DNA of 64,000 bases. Source: an uncultured Glaciecola sp. GTDB lineage: Bacteria > Pseudomonadota > Gammaproteobacteria > Enterobacterales > Alteromonadaceae. Of this stretch, positions 1-7,840 are shown piece by piece; within the stretch, counting starts at the first letter, position 1; each line of letters begins with the position of its first letter. The position numbers and the translations under genes are program-made. Location of the stretch: NCBI RefSeq assembly GCF_937770335.1, contig NZ_CALJHY010000003.1, positions 124,001 to 188,000 on the forward strand. The letters are read 5' to 3'. The notes under the pieces are model-generated. The model saw only the letters and a list, made by a program, of their open reading frames with translations, was not told where the DNA came from and ran no database searches.

Positions 1-682
1 ACTTACCTCTGGATAAGCAAATGCCGATGCAAAAGATGTGTGCCTGCGACTGCCTGAGTCAAAAGGCGACTTTCTAACGAGTCTATGAACACCGGTTTCT
101 GTGCGTAACCATCCAAAGGCATACTCGCCCCCAAAACGTATCGTTGCCCCCTTAATACCGGCAACATCACCCGCTGAGACTTCAATTAATTCAGTTTTAA
201 AACCATGCGCCTCGCCCCATCGCAGATACATGCGCAGTAGCATATTTGCCCAGTCTTGAGCTTCTGTGCCGCCAGAGCCTGACTGTATATCCAAATACCC
301 ATCGTTGGCGTCATTAGGACCAGAAAACATTCTTCTAAACTCAAGTTTTTCCAAAGCAACAATTAAGTCTTCTAATTCTGTTTGGGCATCGTTTAAGGTT
401 TCTTCGTCGTCCGCTTCAACGGCAAGCTCAATCAGGCCTTCAACATCATCAGTGCCTTGTGTCAGCTTTTGAATGGTTAAAACCACGTCTTCAAGTGATA
501 CCTTTTCTTTGCCTAAAGCTTGGGCCTGTTCTGGATTAGTCCAAACATCAGGGTTTTCAAGCTCTCTTAATACTTCTTCTAAACGCTCTACTTTGACATC
601 AAGGTCAAAGATACCCCCTAAGGGATTCAGTTCTCTGACGAACATCGGCAATAGCGGTTTGGATTGGATTGATTTCGAACAT
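1..682 (-). CDS. prfB: Peptide chain release factor 2 (3' end outside window)
   Basis: RF2 recognises UGA and UAA in the ribosomal A site and triggers release of the finished protein. The ATG at 682 opens [19 protein letters not shown], the family N-terminus. After 25 codons the frame meets an in-frame TGA at 607-605, and the RF2 frame continues only after a +1 shift. About 227 codons are visible. The codon-recognition tripeptide SPF lies just before the window edge (about 59-67), followed by [18 protein letters not shown]. The GGQ catalytic loop lies beyond position 1. No strong Shine-Dalgarno precedes the ATG. The gene is certain; it is split into fragments in any unshifted translation because of the frameshift. 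Confidence 0.97.
604..619 (-). promoter_or_regulatory. prfB programmed +1 frameshift site
   Basis: Read on the minus strand, the bases are AGGGGGTATCTTTGAC: a Shine-Dalgarno-like AGGGGG, a 3-nt spacer, the slippery CTT codon, then the in-frame TGA stop followed by C. This matches the well-known autoregulatory frameshift of RF2: when RF2 is scarce the ribosome slips from CTT to TTT and resumes in the +1 frame with GAC. The downstream frame, followed codon by codon, continues open to the window edge, which supports a working site. Confidence 0.96.
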
Positions 683-828
683 ATACAAATATTTTAACTA
701 AAAATTGGGAGTGTGAATGTTACAGAATTTATGATGAATTTAATAGGTGAAAGGGGATGCAAATAACCATAAAGCCAAGATTTTTATGCTCAAAGCTATT
801 TGCAACCTAGTGAACTATTGAAATTGCT

Positions 829-1401
829 TTATTTTGCGGCTTGCAGAAGTGCTTCGGCTAATATGCGACCGATCCCATTTAGGTTCTTTTTAGTTTTTTC
901 ATCAACCACGTTGTGCTCTTCATCTACTAGCTTGCCAATGCCGCCAACAGCCAGCTGATTTGGTAACACATGTATGCCTATATTACCCAGTAACATACGC
1001 AATGATACCAACCCTCTAATACCGCCCAAGGCACCAGGAGAAGTTGCAACGATGGCTGCATATTTGCCTTTGAATGCTTGCAACGGTTTTTCACCTTCTT
1101 CCATGCGTGAAGCCCAATCAATTGCATTTTTTAATAAGGCGCTATACCCACTGTTATATTCAGGGCTGCCGATAATAAAACCATCGTGTGACATGAGCAG
1201 TTGCTTAAATTTTTTGGCATTTGCAGGTATACCGTGAGCAGCTTCCAGGTCTTCGTTAAAAATAGGCATATCAAATTCTGACATATTAATAACTGTTACC
1301 TCAACACCATCAAGTTTGGCTCCTTGAGCTGCGCACTTAACAATGCTGAAATTGTACGAATTCTTGCGGCCGCTGCCGGCAAAAGCGAGTATTTTTGGCA
1401 T
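829..1401 (-). CDS. NADPH-dependent FMN reductase family protein
   Basis: A 190-residue flavodoxin-like oxidoreductase of the ChrR/YieF/ArsH-like group, expected to bind FMN and reduce quinones, chromate or azo compounds with NAD(P)H in the cytoplasm. The N-terminus has a beta strand then the phosphate-binding loop GSGRKNSYN (about residues 9-17). A second FMN contact, GSPEYNSGYSALLKNAIDW, is typical of the family, as is SPGALGGIRG. The ATG at 1401 is preceded by AAGGA with 6-nt spacing. An upstream TTG in frame at 1416 has no such site and was not used. It is a single-gene unit between prfB and argS. The physiological substrate cannot be told from sequence. Confidence 0.88.
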   Translation of the reverse strand: MPKILAFAGSGRKNSYNFSIVKCAAQGAKLDGVEVTVINMSEFDMPIFNEDLEAAHGIPANAKKFKQLLMSHDGFIIGSPEYNSGYSALLKNAIDWASRMEEGEKPLQAFKGKYAAIVATSPGALGGIRGLVSLRMLLGNIGIHVLPNQLAVGGIGKLVDEEHNVVDEKTKKNLNGIGRILAEALLQAAK

Positions 1402-1511
1402 ATTAATTCCTTTCAATTAATCAATTGTTATATAAGGTCAAGTCAATTGTTGTCAGTCCAACGTTGCTGCGCAATGAGCAATGGACTTTCTCGATCTTAA
1501 ATCTATATATT

Positions 1512-1540
1512 AAAAAAGCGCGATTTATTTATAACGCTTT
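1512..1540 (-). terminator. Probable intrinsic terminator after argS
   Basis: On the minus strand AAAGCG pairs with CGCTTT across a 14-base AT-rich loop, followed by more T. It lies 20 bases past the argS stop. The stem is short, so this is a moderate call. Confidence 0.45.
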
Positions 1541-1559
1541 CTTTTTTATAAGCATCAAG

Positions 1560-3293
1560 CTACATGACTTCTAAGGTTTCAATACCCAAGATATCAAGTC
1601 CTGCTTTCAATGTTTTAGCAGTTAGCGCACACAAGCCTAAACGACTGTTTCTATCTTCCTCACTAACTTCAGGTTTTAACACCGGATTGGCTTCATAAAA
1701 ACGCATAAACAGGCTAGCCACTTCATACAAATACGTGCACATTAGATGTGGTGTTGCTTCTTTACAAACTCCTTCCAGTACTTCGTCAAATTGCATCAAT
1801 TTAACGACTAAATCATGCTCTTGAAGTGAAGCGACTGATATCGATGTTTGATATGTATCCATATCTTGCTTTGCGTTTCTAAAAATACTCTTCACGCGGG
1901 TATAAGCATATTGCAGATAAGGAGCTGTATTGCCTTCAAAACTCAACATCGTATTCCAATCAAAAATATAGTCAGTTGTGCGGTTTTTACTTAGGTCTGC
2001 ATATTTTACTGCACCAATACCGACTGTTTCCGCAACTTGCTGTTTAGCACTATCACTTAAATCTGATTCTCGTTGACTAATTAACACAGCCGCCCGCTCA
2101 ACTGCTTCGTCAAGTAAGTCTGATAATTTTATCGTTTCGCCCGATCGAGTTCTAAATGGCTTATTATCTTTACCTAACATCATGCCAAACGGGCAATGCT
2201 CATAAGTGTCACTTTCAGATAAATAACCCGCCTTACGCGCGACTATTTCAGTTTGCTTGAAATGCAATGCTTGTCTAGCGTCAGTAAATATTAAGGTCCG
2301 TTGCGCGTTTAATTGGCCTGCGCGATATCGAACTGCAGCTAAATCGGTTGTCGCATACAAGTAACCACCACCCGATTTTTGTACTATATAAACTGCAGGC
2401 TCGCCCTCTTTGTTCAACATTTCAGGCATAAAAACAACTTTTGCACCTTGGCATTCAACGGCAATACCTTTCTCAGTTAAGTCAGCAAGCACATTCGCTA
2501 AATCATGGTTATAGCTACTTTCACCCATGATATGCTCTCGCGTCAGGCTAACATTGAGTTTTTTATATACGTCTTCACTATGCTGAATTGAGATATCAAT
2601 AAACTGCTGCCACAGCGCCAAACAAGCCGAGTCTCCACTTTGTAGTTGAACAACATAATCGCGTGCGCGGTCAGCGAAACCATCTTCGTTATCAAATCTA
2701 ACTTTAGCTTCACGATAAAAGTCTTCTAAGTCAGACAGCGCTGTCTCTGCTATGGAGGACTTCTGTAATTTATCATTCAAATGCGCTAGCAACATGCCGA
2801 ACTGAGTACCCCAATCGCCCATGTGATTTTGGCGAATGACGTTATGCCCCAAATACTCCAATACGTTAACAACGGCATCACCGATGATAGTGCTTCTTAA
2901 GTGACCCACATGCATTTCTTTCGCAAGATTCGGAGACGAATAGTCAACCACAATGGTTTTACTCTCATGCGCTTCAACGGTCAGTTTATCATCCTGCAAA
3001 GCGCGTTCGCACCAAGCTGACAGCCAATCATTTTTAAGATGTATATTGATAAAGCCAGGACCTGCAATTTCAAGCTTGATGGCAATATCATCTAATTCCA
3101 CATTAGCTAAAATTTGCTCGGCAATATCACGCGGTTTCTGCTTTAGCTGCTTTGCTAATGCCATTGCCCCGTTAAATTGGTATTCACCAAAATCGGGTCT
3201 TGTACTTCTGCTCAATGGAATGGGAGCATCCTGAATACCCATTGCTTGGATAGCTTGGGAGAATCTAGCGCTGAGTAAATGATGAATATTCAT
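1560..3293 (-). CDS. argS: Arginyl-tRNA synthetase
   Basis: Charges tRNA-Arg with arginine in the cytoplasm (class I synthetase). It is 577 residues, the same length as the E. coli enzyme. The N-terminal tRNA-binding domain is followed by the HIGH-type signature HVGHLRS (residues 128-134) within SSPNLAKEMHVGHLRST, and by the Rossmann catalytic core. A C-terminal helical DALR anticodon-binding domain ends the protein (RLGLCALTAKTLKAGLDILGIE). A canonical KMSKS is not obvious, which is usual for many ArgS. It sits 12 bases downstream of prfC on the same strand, so the two are probably co-transcribed. Confidence 0.97.
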   Translation of the reverse strand: MNIHHLLSARFSQAIQAMGIQDAPIPLSRSTRPDFGEYQFNGAMALAKQLKQKPRDIAEQILANVELDDIAIKLEIAGPGFINIHLKNDWLSAWCERALQDDKLTVEAHESKTIVVDYSSPNLAKEMHVGHLRSTIIGDAVVNVLEYLGHNVIRQNHMGDWGTQFGMLLAHLNDKLQKSSIAETALSDLEDFYREAKVRFDNEDGFADRARDYVVQLQSGDSACLALWQQFIDISIQHSEDVYKKLNVSLTREHIMGESSYNHDLANVLADLTEKGIAVECQGAKVVFMPEMLNKEGEPAVYIVQKSGGGYLYATTDLAAVRYRAGQLNAQRTLIFTDARQALHFKQTEIVARKAGYLSESDTYEHCPFGMMLGKDNKPFRTRSGETIKLSDLLDEAVERAAVLISQRESDLSDSAKQQVAETVGIGAVKYADLSKNRTTDYIFDWNTMLSFEGNTAPYLQYAYTRVKSIFRNAKQDMDTYQTSISVASLQEHDLVVKLMQFDEVLEGVCKEATPHLMCTYLYEVASLFMRFYEANPVLKPEVSEEDRNSRLGLCALTAKTLKAGLDILGIETLEVM

Positions 3294-3305
3294 GTTGTAT
3301 TAAAC

Positions 3306-4883
3306 CTAGTGTTCTCTTGTAGTTTTAAATTCGATATCTGGGTAGCGCTCTTGCGCCAAAGATAAATTAACCATAGTTGGCGCAATATAAGCCAAGTTAC
3401 CGCCGCCATCCAAGGCTAAATTGACTTCAGACTTGCGTTGAAATTCGTCTAACTTGCGGGCGTCATCGCAGTAAACCCAACGCGCAGTAGATACACCAAC
3501 GCCTTCATAAATAGCATCTACGTTGTATTCGGCCTTGAGCCTAGAAACAACCACGTCAAACTGGAGTACACCTACCGCACCTACAATTAAATCGTTATTT
3601 TGCAATGGTCTAAACACTTGCACCGCTCCCTCTTCAGAGAGTTGTATTAAGCCTTTTTGCAATTGCTTTTGCCTTAAAGGATCTCGCAATCGAATTCGCT
3701 TAAACAATTCTGGAGCAAAGTTTGGAATACCCGTAAAGCGATATTTTGGACCCGATGTGAACGTATCACCAATTTTAATCGAACCATGATTGTGTAAACC
3801 AATGATATCACCTGCATATGCCTCTTGCAGTAGGCTTCTATCGCCCGCTAAGAAAGTGACAGCATCAGCGACTCGCACATCTTTTCCTATGCGACTGTGA
3901 TGCATTTTCATGCCCTTCTCATATTTGCCTGATACAACACGACAAAAAGCGATCCTATCGCGATGTTTAGGGTCCATATTTGCCTGAATTTTAAAGATAA
4001 AACCACTAAAACTTGGGTCACTGCTTTCAACGCGACCTGAATCATGCTCGCGGCCTTGGGGCTTTGGCGCCCATTCAATTAGGCCATCTAGCATATGGTC
4101 AACGCCAAAATTACCCAGCGCGGTACCAAAATAAACAGGCGTTAATTCGCCGGCTAAAAAAGCCTCAAGATCAAATTTGTTTGATGCGCCCTGCACCAAC
4201 TCCAGCATATCTCGTAACTCTTTAGCATAGAAACCGATTGCTACATCCAATTCCGGATTGTGTAATCCTTTGATAGTTCTTATTTCTTGGATTGTGTGAC
4301 CTTGGCCGGTTTTATACAAAACGGTTTCATCACGCAATAAATGATAAACACCTTTGAACTCTTTACCCATGCCTATTGGCCATGTAATAGGAGCACATTT
4401 AATCTTTAAGACATCTTCAACTTCATCCAACAAATCGATAGGATCTCGGGTATCCCGGTCCAACTTATTGATAAACGTAATAATTGGCGTATCACGTAAA
4501 CGAGTGACTTCCATCAGCTTGATTGTGCGAGCCTCGACTCCTTTGGCAGCATCTATAACCATTAAGCAACTATCAACTGCCGTTAATGTCCTATAGGTAT
4601 CTTCTGAGAAGTCTTCATGGCCGGGAGTATCAAGCAGGTTAATCAAGTGGTCTTGATAAGGAAACTGCATCACAGAAGTAGTCACTGAGATACCGCGCTC
4701 TTTCTCCATTTCCATCCAATCAGATTTAGCATGCTGTCCAGATTTCTTACCTTTGATCGTACCAGCAACCTGTAAGGCATTTCCGAACAACAATACTTTT
4801 TCTGTAATAGTGGTTTTACCCGCATCGGGGTGAGAAATAATCGCAAATGTACGACGTTTCTCTAGCTCACTTTGGTAACTCAT
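3306..4883 (-). CDS. prfC: Peptide chain release factor 3
   Basis: RF3 is the translational GTPase that recycles RF1 and RF2 after peptide release. The 525-residue protein has the GTPase motifs in order: G1 SHPDAGKTT (about residues 17-25), G3 DTPGHEDF, and G4 NKLDR. EF-G-like domains II and III follow. The insert [23 protein letters not shown] is typical of RF3 and separates it from EF-G. It precedes argS by 12 bases on the same strand. An upstream gap of about 100 bases likely carries the promoter. With prfB 4 kb away, two termination factors lie in the same neighbourhood. Confidence 0.97.
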   Translation of the reverse strand: MSYQSELEKRRTFAIISHPDAGKTTITEKVLLFGNALQVAGTIKGKKSGQHAKSDWMEMEKERGISVTTSVMQFPYQDHLINLLDTPGHEDFSEDTYRTLTAVDSCLMVIDAAKGVEARTIKLMEVTRLRDTPIITFINKLDRDTRDPIDLLDEVEDVLKIKCAPITWPIGMGKEFKGVYHLLRDETVLYKTGQGHTIQEIRTIKGLHNPELDVAIGFYAKELRDMLELVQGASNKFDLEAFLAGELTPVYFGTALGNFGVDHMLDGLIEWAPKPQGREHDSGRVESSDPSFSGFIFKIQANMDPKHRDRIAFCRVVSGKYEKGMKMHHSRIGKDVRVADAVTFLAGDRSLLQEAYAGDIIGLHNHGSIKIGDTFTSGPKYRFTGIPNFAPELFKRIRLRDPLRQKQLQKGLIQLSEEGAVQVFRPLQNNDLIVGAVGVLQFDVVVSRLKAEYNVDAIYEGVGVSTARWVYCDDARKLDEFQRKSEVNLALDGGGNLAYIAPTMVNLSLAQERYPDIEFKTTREH

Positions 4884-4982
4884 AATATCTCGTTAAGTTG
4901 GTGTAAATTAAAAGGTGCAAATTCAAAGGCCCGAATTGTACCCTCTTCGAGACTCTTTTAGAATGCTAAATGAAGATAAAGC

Positions 4983-5468
4983 CTATAAGACTTTTTTCAT
5001 GATGTAGGCATTTTCCCGAGGTGCAACGGGTGTGATCTTATTATTGGTATATGTTACATGATCCACTTCTCTAGCGGCTTTATAATAGTTCTTGCGTTGA
5101 CCGATGAGTTCGAAGCCCATTGAACGATAAAGTTCTATAGCAGGCGTGTTACTAAACCGCACTTCCAGATAGATAAACTGTTGCTGCATCCGGAGCGCCT
5201 GCGTAAATGTTGCTTGAATTAATTTTCGACCGATCCCCTTTTTCCGTTCATCAATATCAACGGTAATCTCTTCGATAGTTGATTCATCCAAAACACTGGA
5301 CAACAGCACGTAACCAACCGTATTGTTATTTTTTTTGGCAACTAAAGAAAGATTGTTTAAGGCACTTTTCTCAAAAATTCCGTAAGACCAGGTATTCATC
5401 CTATCACTTTTAAAAATACGGTAAGCAACAGCAACTTCTACCTCAGTAAACGTTGATATTACGACCAT
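4983..5468 (-). CDS. rimI: Ribosomal protein S18-alanine N-acetyltransferase (RimI)
   Basis: A GNAT-fold acetyltransferase that acetylates the N-terminal alanine of ribosomal protein S18. The 161-residue protein shows the acetyl-CoA loop ERKKGIGRKLIQ, followed by the RimI-type IYLEVRFSNTPAIELYRSMGFELIGQR and the family tyrosine in RKNYY. The ATG at 5468 (MVVIS) was chosen over a GTG at 5504 because it matches the RimI N-terminus and overlaps the holD stop by only 10 bases. The order holD-rimI is the classic arrangement in gammaproteobacteria and suggests translational coupling. The C-terminal tail of about 25 residues is longer than in E. coli. Confidence 0.9.
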   Translation of the reverse strand: MVVISTFTEVEVAVAYRIFKSDRMNTWSYGIFEKSALNNLSLVAKKNNNTVGYVLLSSVLDESTIEEITVDIDERKKGIGRKLIQATFTQALRMQQQFIYLEVRFSNTPAIELYRSMGFELIGQRKNYYKAAREVDHVTYTNNKITPVAPRENAYIMKKVL

Positions 5469-5890
5469 TCTTGGGTCTTGAAAAAAACGTGTAAGGTGTC
5501 CCACAGCTGTTTTTTCAAATTCGACTTTCTTAATGTCTGTGCATCTGGTGTCATGAGTATATTATTTTTTAACATAATCGTTTCACTATCCTGAACTTGC
5601 CAAGTGAGACCAAGTTCGGCACTACTGCTAACATTAAAGATGCTCAATAATTGTTTAATGAATGCGTCAGTTTCGTCAATAAGTAGGGGCTCTTGAATGA
5701 AGGGATGACTCGATTCCATAATGCCAGGCGATTTGATCACATCAACCGAGTCTATGACAGTAATTGGATCTCGCAGTTCATACAATACGATGCCCATTGT
5801 TTGTAGCGTCGCTTTTTGATAAACGCTCAAGATATTGTCGCTCAAGACTGTATTGTTAGGTTCTAACGGAATCGATGTAGGCGAATACAA
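5459..5890 (-). CDS. holD: DNA polymerase III psi subunit
   Basis: Psi links the chi subunit and SSB to the clamp loader of the replicative polymerase. The family hallmark is the N-terminal block QKATLQTMGIVLYELRDP, equivalent to the conserved LQxLGIxxWxLR motif that contacts the clamp loader. The rest is poorly conserved, as is normal for HolD. Length is 143 residues against 137 in E. coli. The start is uncertain: the frame opens with a TTG at 5890 about 30 codons before the conserved motif, and other TTG codons lie nearer. It overlaps rimI by 10 bases, a conserved gene pair. Confidence 0.85.
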   Translation of the reverse strand: MYSPTSIPLEPNNTVLSDNILSVYQKATLQTMGIVLYELRDPITVIDSVDVIKSPGIMESSHPFIQEPLLIDETDAFIKQLLSIFNVSSSAELGLTWQVQDSETIMLKNNILMTPDAQTLRKSNLKKQLWDTLHVFFKTQEWS

Positions 5891-6025
5891 TTTGGCTACC
5901 CTATAAGTTTGCTAATTTATTGCTTCAACTAAGCATAGCCAAGATCTGGATTTGATAAAAGGATTTTGTGCCTAAAGTAATGAATGACTATAAAGTAGTC
6001 AACGCAAATAGGACTAACTAGAAAG

Positions 6026-6102
6026 TGGCAGGGGTGGAGGGACTCGAACCCCCAGCCATCGGTTTTGGAGACCGCTGTTCTACCAATTGGAACTACACCC
6101 CT
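6026..6102 (-). tRNA. tRNA-Trp (anticodon CCA)
   Basis: The minus-strand cloverleaf has acceptor AGGGGTG/CACCCCT, D arm GTTC..GAAC, anticodon loop CTCCAAA with anticodon CCA, T loop TTCGAGT and an encoded GCCA end. The sequence closely follows E. coli tRNA-Trp. The outermost anticodon-stem pair is G-A. A TATAAT-like hexamer lies just upstream (6116-6121, minus) as a possible -10 element. Confidence 0.97.
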
Positions 6103-6172
6103 GTAGTTAGGATGGATTATACGTTGACGAATGAAAAAGGAAAGAATTTTATGACATCAATTTAATGACAGT

Positions 6173-6985
6173 CTAAATTTTACACGTTATGCCAACCGCG
6201 TGGTGCCATAATTGGTAGGTTAACTCAACAAAACTGGTTTGCTGCAAGCAACCTTCATTCACTTCATTCATAGGAATATTATTTTGCGTAGCATAGGCCG
6301 TTAATAACAAATCACACTGTTGAGTATTAAAGCCATTTACTTTTGCACACGAAAGAATATCAAAGTAACGATTACCAATGCCGGCATACTCCCAATCAAG
6401 AATGATATTATTTGGAACGCATAGGTGGGCCCAAACGAGATCATTATGACAAAAAACCTGATCGTGAGATGCAGAACCTAATTTAGTTATCCATTGTTGA
6501 GTCTGTTTTGTAACCTCTTCAACTAGACTACGGGATGGACTCTCCAGCGCAGTCAAATACTGGAGCCAGTCTGCAGGTAAATCAAGCGATTTAGTTTCCA
6601 CCTTACTTCGGTGTATGCGAGTAAGCGCTGAAGCCAAAGAATTTATATGTCGTTCATCAGAAATCAATAACATATGACTTCTATGTTGCTGCACCCACTC
6701 TTCAACATAAATACCGGTATCGGATGATAAATAAATAGGTTTTGGCGCCAAACCATTATTTGACAACGTTAATTGCAGATTAAAACGTTCCTGGCGATCT
6801 ATGCATAAAGAATTTTCACCTTGAAATTCCTTCACCATAAATTCATTGGAAGCATCGTTCAGATAATAAGATCGATTTATTGATCCACCTGATAACGGAG
6901 ATACTATGGCACTATCACTTAACCCGAGGGGAGCTTTCAACAGATTAATTAGCTTATTATTTTGCACTAAACTTTCTGATTTCAT
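6173..6985 (-). CDS. Thiamine kinase-like phosphotransferase (APH/choline-kinase fold)
   Basis: Last gene of a TPP-riboswitch operon, so most likely it phosphorylates imported thiamine. The 270-residue protein has the APH/ChoK kinase fold: an N-lobe with LSGGSINRSYYL, the catalytic-loop motif FCHNDLVWAHL, and a DFG-like metal motif IILDWEYAGIGNRYFDI. The family catalytic loop is usually HxDxxxxNL; here the metal-binding Asn position is His (HNDLVWAHL). Whether this matters for activity is unknown. Its ATG overlaps the pnuT stop as ATGA. The thiamine substrate is inferred from the operon and fold, since choline or sugar kinases share the same fold. Confidence 0.8.
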   Translation of the reverse strand: MKSESLVQNNKLINLLKAPLGLSDSAIVSPLSGGSINRSYYLNDASNEFMVKEFQGENSLCIDRQERFNLQLTLSNNGLAPKPIYLSSDTGIYVEEWVQQHRSHMLLISDERHINSLASALTRIHRSKVETKSLDLPADWLQYLTALESPSRSLVEEVTKQTQQWITKLGSASHDQVFCHNDLVWAHLCVPNNIILDWEYAGIGNRYFDILSCAKVNGFNTQQCDLLLTAYATQNNIPMNEVNEGCLQQTSFVELTYQLWHHAVGITCKI

Positions 6986-7575
6986 GTTAAATACTTACGC
7001 CAGTTTACAAAGCCATAAATTGACATAATTGTATATAAAAACATCAAGGCACAAGTTAAATAGAGCCCGTTCTGAAACATCAAATACGCGGTGGCAGGAT
7101 TAATAACTAACCAATAAACCCAATTATCAATTTTTTTACGTGCTGTCATTACCGTCGCGATAACAGAAAATACCGCCGTTCCGGCATCCAACCATACCCA
7201 ATCACCAGTGAACCAGTTTTCCCCCATTTTTACTAATGACCAGGTGGCAAAAAAACCGACAAAAATTAGCAATATATGAACTCTAGCGTCTACACGAGTA
7301 ATAGACAAAGTCGGCTTGTCTTTGACCTCTTTCCAGCTCAAAAAACCAACGACAGCCATAATAATGTAATAAAAATTTAACAGCATTTGAAAAACTAGTG
7401 TCACTTCCCAAAATAAATAAACAAAAATGCCAGTACCCACAAACGCACAAGGCCAACACCAAATATTTTGTCTGGTAGCTAAAACAACGTATAAAACAGA
7501 GAGAACAAATGCGAGCAATTCCAGCAAACTCTGTTGCTGGAATTGCTGCACTGCTATATCAAAAAACTCAGTCAC
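6982..7575 (-). CDS. pnuT: PnuC-family vitamin permease, probably thiamine (PnuT)
   Basis: A 197-residue inner-membrane protein with about seven hydrophobic segments and the PnuC-fold signature (RQNIWCWPCAFVGTGIFVYLF, YIIMAVVGFLSW, then NWVYWLVINPATAYLMF with the ligand-facing W/N residues). PnuC relatives move vitamins by facilitated diffusion, with trapping by phosphorylation inside the cell. PnuT is the thiamine-linked branch. Placement between the YkoF-like gene and a kinase, under a TPP riboswitch, supports thiamine. It starts with GTG overlapping the upstream stop (GTGA), and its own stop overlaps the kinase start, so the four genes form one tightly coupled operon. Confidence 0.87.
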   Translation of the reverse strand: MTEFFDIAVQQFQQQSLLELLAFVLSVLYVVLATRQNIWCWPCAFVGTGIFVYLFWEVTLVFQMLLNFYYIIMAVVGFLSWKEVKDKPTLSITRVDARVHILLIFVGFFATWSLVKMGENWFTGDWVWLDAGTAVFSVIATVMTARKKIDNWVYWLVINPATAYLMFQNGLYLTCALMFLYTIMSIYGFVNWRKYLT

Positions 7576-7829
7576 TCACCTGAGCCCATTTTATCACCAT
7601 TTAGAAATTTACAAACAAAAACAGCCTGACCTGTCTCGCTATAGGTTTGCTTCATCTCTCTGCCTAAAACAGCCATAACATGCTCATATTCTCCACTAAT
7701 AATAGTGCTCGCAGCAGACGTACTCGTTTCAAGATTAGCGTCTTGGTTGAGCCTGTCTATAAACGCTTTTATGGGCGCTATATACTTTTCATTTAATGGA
7801 TACAAAGAAATATCAACGACAAGTTTCAT
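7572..7829 (-). CDS. YkoF/MTH1187-like thiamine-binding protein
   Basis: An 85-residue single-domain protein beginning MKLVVDISLYPLNEKYIAPIKAF, a ferredoxin-like beta-alpha-beta fold seen in the YkoF and MTH1187 families. Bacillus YkoF binds thiamine. The ATG has AAGGAG at 7-nt spacing. It lies 11 bases after the receptor gene and overlaps pnuT. No signal peptide is present, so it should act in the cytoplasm, perhaps as a thiamine or HMP-binding buffer between permease and kinase. Family assignment is by fold pattern and context; the exact ligand is inference. Confidence 0.72.
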   Translation of the reverse strand: MKLVVDISLYPLNEKYIAPIKAFIDRLNQDANLETSTSAASTIISGEYEHVMAVLGREMKQTYSETGQAVFVCKFLNGDKMGSGE

Positions 7830-7840
7830 TTTTATTCTCC

